DNA of 10,650 nt from Rickettsiales bacterium (GTDB lineage: Bacteria > Pseudomonadota > Alphaproteobacteria > TMED109). Positions 6,227 through 10,650 of the stretch are shown piece by piece. The translations under genes and the position numbers were made by a program. Numbering within the stretch: position 1 is the first letter of the stretch; every line of letters begins with the position of its first letter. The notes beneath the pieces are model-generated. The model searched no databases and was not told the origin of the DNA. It saw nothing but the letters and a program-made list of their open reading frames with translations. Where the stretch lies: NCBI GenBank assembly GCA_002689905.1, contig NZIN01000039.1, positions 1 through 10,650 on the forward strand, read 5' to 3'.

Positions 6227-7690
6227 ATGAAATTAGATGAAGCTTTAACTTTTGATGATGTTTTAATTAGACCTGGGTTTTCTTCTATATTGCCTAGAGA
6301 GGTTAATACCAGGACATTCTTTTCTAGAGATATAAAAATTAATATACCATTAGTTTCCGCTGCTATGGATACTGTAACTGAGGCTAAACTAGCAATAGCT
6401 ATAGCTCAAGTGGGTGGAATTGGTGTTATACATAAAAATAATACCATAGATCAGCAGGTAGCAGAGATAGTAAAAGTAAAAAAGTATGAATCAGGAATGG
6501 TGGTTGACCCTATTACTATAAAAGAAGATGCTAGCTTAAAAACTTTAATTGATCTTAAAAAAAAATTTAACATTTCAGGATTTCCAGTTGTTGATAAAAA
6601 TAAAAGAGTTGTGGGTATAATTACAAATAGAGATGTTAGGTTTGCTGAAAATATGGCTCAACCAATAAAAGAATTAATGACTAAAGATAAATTGATTACT
6701 GCTGAAGAAGGCGTTAGTAGAAAAAAAGCTTTAGAAATATTACATTATAATAAAATAGAAAAGCTAATTGTTATAGATAAAGAGAAAAAATGCGTGGGGC
6801 TAATTACAGTTACGGACATTGAGAAATCAGAAAAATTTCCTTTAGCTACGAAAGATAATATTGGTAGTTTGAGAGTAGCTGCCGCGATTGGTGTAGGCAA
6901 AGATGGCTTAAACCGAGCCGAGAGTATTTTTAGTGCTGGAGCAGATGCAATAGTCTTAGATACTGCTCATGCACATTCAAAAAGAGTTATAGAAACAATC
7001 AAAGATTTAAGAAAAATAGTAAAAAGTAATATACAGATTGTTGCTGGTAATATAGCTACAAAAGAAGCAGCTAAACTTCTACTCAAACAAAGAGTAGACG
7101 GAATAAAAATAGGAATAGGACCAGGGTCTATTTGTACTACTAGAATAATTGCTGGCGTAGGAGTGCCTCAATTTAGTGCAATTACTGAAATATATGAAGC
7201 AACTAAAAAATCAAATATACCGCTTATAGCAGATGGTGGAATCAGGTATTCTGGAGATGTAGCAAAAGCTATTGGAGCTGGAGCAGACTCAGTTATGATA
7301 GGGTCATTATTAGCTGGAACAAAAGAATCCCCAGGAGAAGTATTCTTATTTCAAGGTAGATCATATAAATCATACAGGGGAATGGGTTCATTAGCTGCAA
7401 TGGAAAAAGGTTCGTCTGATAGATATTTCCAGCAAGATGTTCAAGATAAACTTAAATTTGTTCCTGAAGGTGTAGAGGGTAGAGTGCCATTTAAGGGTGA
7501 TAGCTCTGAAGTTACATTTCAATTGGTAGGAGGATTAAGAGCTGCCATGGGCTACACAGGAAACATTAATATAAAAAAGATGAAAACTAACTGCAAATTT
7601 CAAAAAATTACTATAGCGGGAGTCAAAGAAAGTCATATTCATGATATAGCAGTTACAAAAGAGGCTCCAAATTATAAAACTGTTCGCTAA
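6227..7690 (+). CDS. guaB: IMP dehydrogenase
   Basis: Oxidises IMP to XMP with NAD+ (EC 1.1.1.205), the committing step to GMP, later completed by GuaA in this window. The 487-residue protein has the TIM-barrel split by a CBS (Bateman) pair at about 92-200, whose signatures include SGFPVVDKNKRVVGIITNRDVR and a second VGLITVTDIEK copy. The catalytic loop GIGPGSICTTRIIAG carries Cys303. ADGGIRYSGDV (335-345), the GSLLAGTKESPGE phosphate/flap region (359-371), RGMGSLAAM and the SSDRY flap with Arg399-Tyr400 follow, then EGVEGRVPFKG. The intact CBS pair suggests nucleotide-dependent control as in other bacterial enzymes. AAGGA at 6216-6220 is six bases before the ATG. Start, length and motifs agree; identification is certain. 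Confidence 0.98.
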   Translation: MKLDEALTFDDVLIRPGFSSILPREVNTRTFFSRDIKINIPLVSAAMDTVTEAKLAIAIAQVGGIGVIHKNNTIDQQVAEIVKVKKYESGMVVDPITIKEDASLKTLIDLKKKFNISGFPVVDKNKRVVGIITNRDVRFAENMAQPIKELMTKDKLITAEEGVSRKKALEILHYNKIEKLIVIDKEKKCVGLITVTDIEKSEKFPLATKDNIGSLRVAAAIGVGKDGLNRAESIFSAGADAIVLDTAHAHSKRVIETIKDLRKIVKSNIQIVAGNIATKEAAKLLLKQRVDGIKIGIGPGSICTTRIIAGVGVPQFSAITEIYEATKKSNIPLIADGGIRYSGDVAKAIGAGADSVMIGSLLAGTKESPGEVFLFQGRSYKSYRGMGSLAAMEKGSSDRYFQQDVQDKLKFVPEGVEGRVPFKGDSSEVTFQLVGGLRAAMGYTGNINIKKMKTNCKFQKITIAGVKESHIHDIAVTKEAPNYKTVR

Positions 7691-7693
7691 ATA

Positions 7694-8947
7694 ATGAGAA
7701 TAGGAGCAGTACTTGCTACTTCTATTTTTTTAGTAGATGAAATTATTAAAAAAAAAATTCCAGCTAAATTAATAATAAAGAATTATATAAGAAAAAATAA
7801 ATATATAGGCTCAAAGGATAAAAAGCTATTGTATGAAGTTGTATTCAGTACTTTAAAAAAGTATTATGGGCTTTTAGAAATATGTTCTGAGTATGAAATT
7901 TCTAAAAAAACAAAAAATTTAATTTTATTTAATATCTGCAATAAGAATAAAATTAATAATTTAAATGATTATTATGAAGGCAAATACTCTTTAATCAAAG
8001 AGTGTGAAGATGAAAGTGTTTTTAAAAAAGCAATAAACCATAATTGTGAAATAAAACCAAAATTACCAGACTGGATAGAAAAAAAACTATCGATTACTGA
8101 TAATAAAAAAAAAAATAAGTTTTATAAATCTATACTATTAGAACCAAGGTTTGATATAGCTATAAACTTTTCTAAATACTCTAGAGAAATAGTGAAAAAT
8201 AAATTAAATAATTATAAGATTTATTGTAAAGATACAGAAAAGTCTCCTTATGGATTAACTATTCAAGAAAGAGTTCCAAATAATAATTTAGATAAAATTA
8301 AAAAAGATATGTTTGAAGTTCAAGATGAAGGATCACAATTAATGACCTTGCTTACAAATATCAAACCAAAAATGAGAATTTTAGATCTTTGTGCTGGTAA
8401 AGGAACGAAAACTATATTTATTAAAAATATGATAGAAAATAAAGGAAGAATTGTAGCATATGATACTATAGAGGAAAGGCTAGCAGTTCTAAAGAAAAGG
8501 ACTGAGAGGTTAAAGTTAAAAAATATTAAAATTACAACTCATTTAGAACCATATAGTAATTATTTTGATTTAATTGTTTGTGATGTACCTTGCACAGGAA
8601 TTGGGACTTGGAGAAGAAGGCCTGAAAGTATTATTTGGCTAAATAGAAAAGAGTTGGAAAGATTAAAAAATGAACAGTACAACATTTTAAAAAAAGCTGC
8701 TGGTTTATGTAAAATAAACGGAAAAATAGTTTATATAACATGTTCACTGATTTATGATGAAAATGAGGAGCAAATATGTAATTTTTTAAGCAATCATAAA
8801 AATTTTAGACTAGCACCAATATCTGGAAATATAAAAAAATACTTTTCAGAAAAGACCCTCAAAAATTTAAAGTATGGCTTTACTTTATTTCCAGATGAAT
8901 TAGATAGTGATGGATATTTTATTAGTATTTTAAAAAGAACAATTTAG
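7694..8947 (+). CDS. rsmB: RsmB/NOP-family rRNA (cytosine-5) methyltransferase
   Basis: SAM-dependent RNA m5C methyltransferase; orthologues are annotated as RsmB, which acts on C967 of 16S rRNA in E. coli (EC 2.1.1.176). The N-terminal part (about 1-115) resembles the NusB-like domain, with the alphaproteobacterial YIGSKDKKLLYEVV (37-50). The C-terminal domain holds FEVQDEGSQL (207-216), SAM motif LDLCAGKGTKT (230-240), DVPCTGIGTWRRRPE (297-311) with Cys300, and ITCSLIYDENEEQ (348-360) with the catalytic Cys350. Both cysteines of the two-Cys mechanism are present. The SAM loop lacks the CAAPGGKT form but keeps the CAGxGxKT form common in this alphaproteobacterial subgroup. It starts 3 nt after guaB without a visible Shine-Dalgarno. 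The exact rRNA target is inferred, not shown. The N-terminal domain is strongly diverged and Lys/Asn-rich. Confidence 0.88.
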   Translation: MRIGAVLATSIFLVDEIIKKKIPAKLIIKNYIRKNKYIGSKDKKLLYEVVFSTLKKYYGLLEICSEYEISKKTKNLILFNICNKNKINNLNDYYEGKYSLIKECEDESVFKKAINHNCEIKPKLPDWIEKKLSITDNKKKNKFYKSILLEPRFDIAINFSKYSREIVKNKLNNYKIYCKDTEKSPYGLTIQERVPNNNLDKIKKDMFEVQDEGSQLMTLLTNIKPKMRILDLCAGKGTKTIFIKNMIENKGRIVAYDTIEERLAVLKKRTERLKLKNIKITTHLEPYSNYFDLIVCDVPCTGIGTWRRRPESIIWLNRKELERLKNEQYNILKKAAGLCKINGKIVYITCSLIYDENEEQICNFLSNHKNFRLAPISGNIKKYFSEKTLKNLKYGFTLFPDELDSDGYFISILKRTI

Positions 8948-9005
8948 TTATATTAATTATTAATATTTAATTGAATGATTTAATAATTTAGTGAGAATAT
9001 TAAGT
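8948..9005 (+). other. AT-rich spacer before guaA
   Basis: A 58-nt gap made almost wholly of A and T, the longest untranslated stretch between genes here if guaA starts at 9006. No convincing -35/-10 pair, hairpin or strong ribosome binding site stands out. GTGAGAA at 8991-8997 could serve as a weak Shine-Dalgarno for ATG 9006 or, less likely, as a GTG start at 8991. Confidence 0.4.
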
Positions 9006-10571
9006 ATGATTGAGAAAAATATAAAATCTATACCGGTTATAGTAGTAGACTTTGGCAGTCAAACTACCCAACTGATTTTAAGAAGGATCAGAGAATGCGG
9101 TGTTTACTGTGAGGTAGTATCGCATAAGAATCTTATTGAAAAAATAGAATTATATCAACCCAAAGCTATTATTTTTTCAGGTGGTCCATCCTCTGTATTT
9201 TCAAAGTTTTCCCCAAAGGTTGATCAAAAAGTTTTTAAAAAAAATATTCCTATTTTAGGTATTTGTTATGGAATGCAAGTAATATGTGAACAACTTAATG
9301 GAAAAGTAAATAAAACCTCAAAAAGAGAATTCGGAAAGGCCTATATAAAAGCTTTAAAATTAAATCCTTTATTTAAAGGTATGATCAAAAAAGGTAAAAA
9401 AAGCCAAGTATGGATGAGCCATGGAGATGAAGTTATAAGTGTACCTAAAGGTTTTGATATTATTGCTACTTCTAATGATGATAATATAACAGCAATAGCT
9501 AATATAAAAAAAAACATATATGGCTTACAATTTCATCCTGAAGTAATACATACGTTAAAGGGAAAGCAGCTAATAGAAAATTTCATAATTAAAATTTCTA
9601 AAATCAAACCTAGATGGAGAATTAATACCTTTCTCAAGGATCAAATTTATAGAATAAATAAAGTTGTTGGTAATAATGAGGTCATTTGTGGCCTATCAGG
9701 AGGTGTTGACTCTTCAGTGGTAGCTGCATTAATTAATAAGTCTATAGGAAATAAACTAACTTGTATTTTTGTAAATCATGGACTTTTAAGGGAAGGTGAA
9801 GAAAAGGAAGTATTGAGAGATTTTAAAAAATATACAAATGCTAAGATCGTTTACGTCAATGCTAAAAACGAGTTTTTAAAAAAACTTAGAGGAATAAGCA
9901 ACCCTGAGATAAAAAGAAAAATAATAGGAAAAGAGTTTATTAGAGTTTTTGAAAAAGAAGCAAAAAAAATTAAGAAGGCAAAATTTTTAGCTCAAGGAAC
10001 ACTCTATCCAGATGTTATAGAATCAAAACATATTGAAGGCTCAAAATTGAAAGTAATCAAGTCACATCATAATGTTGGAGGTTTGCCAAAAAAATTAAAC
10101 CTTAAGCTTTTGGAACCACTAAGAGAGTTATTTAAAGATGAAGTAAGAGTTCTTGGAAAAGAATTAAAGTTACCTAAACATATTATAGAAAGACACCCTT
10201 TCCCAGGACCTGGTTTAGCAATAAGGATACCAGGAGAAATAACTTCTAAAAAAATAAATATATTAAAAAAAGCAGACTTAATATATATAAATGCATTAAA
10301 AAATAATAATTTATATGATAAAATATGGCAGGCTTTCTGTGTTTTATTACCTATAAAAAGTGTAGGTGTTATGGGTGATAGCAGGTCATATGAATTAACT
10401 ATATCTTTAAGAGCAATTACCTCAAAAGATGGTATGACGGCAGAAGTTTATTATTTTGAAGAAAATTTTTTAAAAAAATTAGCAAGTGATATTATAGGAC
10501 AAGTGAGAGGTGTGAATAGAGTCTTGTATGATATTACTTCTAAACCTCCGGCAACCATAGAGTGGGAATAG
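9006..10571 (+). CDS. guaA: GMP synthase (glutamine-hydrolysing)
   Basis: Converts XMP to GMP using ATP and glutamine ammonia (EC 6.3.5.2). The product from ATG 9006 has 521 residues, normal for the two-domain enzyme. The class I glutamine amidotransferase domain (about 10-195) has IIFSGGPSSV, the nucleophile Cys87 in LGICYGMQ, and His177 and Glu179 in QFHPEV. The ATP-pyrophosphatase domain follows with the P-loop LSGGVDSSVVAAL (230-242), VNHGLLREGE and TLYPDVIES. The C-terminal dimerisation domain has RHPFPGPGLAIRIPGE, VGVMGDSRSYE, TSKDGMTAE and the invariant ending KPPATIEWE. A GTG at 8991 would add five residues without a ribosome binding site, so ATG 9006 is preferred. Together with guaB it completes the IMP-to-GMP branch; a hairpin follows the stop. 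Confidence 0.98.
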   Translation: MIEKNIKSIPVIVVDFGSQTTQLILRRIRECGVYCEVVSHKNLIEKIELYQPKAIIFSGGPSSVFSKFSPKVDQKVFKKNIPILGICYGMQVICEQLNGKVNKTSKREFGKAYIKALKLNPLFKGMIKKGKKSQVWMSHGDEVISVPKGFDIIATSNDDNITAIANIKKNIYGLQFHPEVIHTLKGKQLIENFIIKISKIKPRWRINTFLKDQIYRINKVVGNNEVICGLSGGVDSSVVAALINKSIGNKLTCIFVNHGLLREGEEKEVLRDFKKYTNAKIVYVNAKNEFLKKLRGISNPEIKRKIIGKEFIRVFEKEAKKIKKAKFLAQGTLYPDVIESKHIEGSKLKVIKSHHNVGGLPKKLNLKLLEPLRELFKDEVRVLGKELKLPKHIIERHPFPGPGLAIRIPGEITSKKINILKKADLIYINALKNNNLYDKIWQAFCVLLPIKSVGVMGDSRSYELTISLRAITSKDGMTAEVYYFEENFLKKLASDIIGQVRGVNRVLYDITSKPPATIEWE

Positions 10572-10583
10572 CAGAGTTTTTAA

Positions 10584-10606
10584 AAAACCTAGTTTTCTGG
10601 GGTTTT
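10584..10606 (+). terminator. probable rho-independent, perhaps bidirectional terminator after guaA
   Basis: AAAACCTAG (10584-10592) pairs with CTGGGGTTTT (10597-10606) around a TTTT loop, with one bulged G and one G-U pair, giving about nine base pairs starting 12 nt after the guaA stop. On the + strand the right arm ends in four Ts followed by AT. On the - strand the hairpin runs into six Ts (complement of the As at 10582-10587), so it could also stop a convergent gene lying beyond the window. The pairing is modest in strength. Confidence 0.5.
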
Positions 10607-10650
10607 ATAACATAAATATTACTTCCAAATAACAAAAATAGTATAAAAAA
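10607..10650. other. window end, nothing identified
   Basis: The final 44 bases are A/T-rich, follow the putative terminator and show no coding start, RNA gene or repeat that I can support. Confidence 0.4.

Noticed and set aside
8991..8993. GTG 8991 as the guaA start
   Set aside because: No ribosome binding site precedes it and the five extra residues are not needed; ATG 9006 gives a normal-length enzyme. It remains possible.
1..10650. Mobile element, defence system, CRISPR array or horizontally acquired island
   Set aside because: No transposase, repeats, tRNA or composition break is visible; all twelve genes are core alphaproteobacterial genes with uniform base use.

Overview
The window is a compact, AT-rich (roughly 70% A+T by eye) bacterial segment carrying twelve protein genes, all on the + strand, with gaps or overlaps of usually only a few bases. 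The proteins read like alphaproteobacterial orthologues. The strongest pointers are the chain murA - DUF2948 - hisG - hisD - UPF0262 - infA - maf, a GSKDKK-type RsmB-family methyltransferase beside guaB, and a dCTP deaminase of the 184-residue type. High Lys/Ile/Asn content, tiny spacers and retained histidine and GMP synthesis fit a streamlined, probably free-living lineage (SAR11-, HIMB59- or similar-like) better than a host-dependent Rickettsia. The exact taxon cannot be fixed from the sequence alone. UGA is used as a stop (DUF2948 gene), so I see no sign of code reassignment.

Layout. Positions 20-4709 hold dcd, murA, a DUF2948 gene, hisG, hisD and a UPF0262 gene, with spacings from an 11-nt overlap to a 3-nt gap, so they look like one transcription unit. 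A 50-nt gap with a weak promoter-like sequence leads to infA (4760-4978). Then come maf (4994-5563), rlmE (5571-6197), guaB (6227-7690), an rsmB-family gene (7694-8947) and, after a 58-nt AT-only-like spacer, guaA (9006-10571). A hairpin at 10584-10606 probably ends the unit. The last 44 bases show nothing I can name. No RNA gene, mobile element, CRISPR array or transfer signature was seen.

Together the genes serve core growth. Dcd supplies dUTP for thymidylate, and Maf hydrolyses non-canonical or surplus pyrimidine triphosphates. GuaB and GuaA convert IMP to XMP to GMP. MurA makes the first committed peptidoglycan precursor. HisG and HisD catalyse the first and last steps of histidine synthesis. 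IF-1, RlmE and RsmB-type methylation serve the ribosome.

The most unusual observation is that maf has no ATG, GTG or TTG upstream of its essential N-terminal Ser/Arg motif. Its best start is ATT at 4994 behind an AGG, 15 nt after the gene for initiation factor IF-1. I found no undescribed multi-gene system; this is an ordinary housekeeping region with a few points worth checking.
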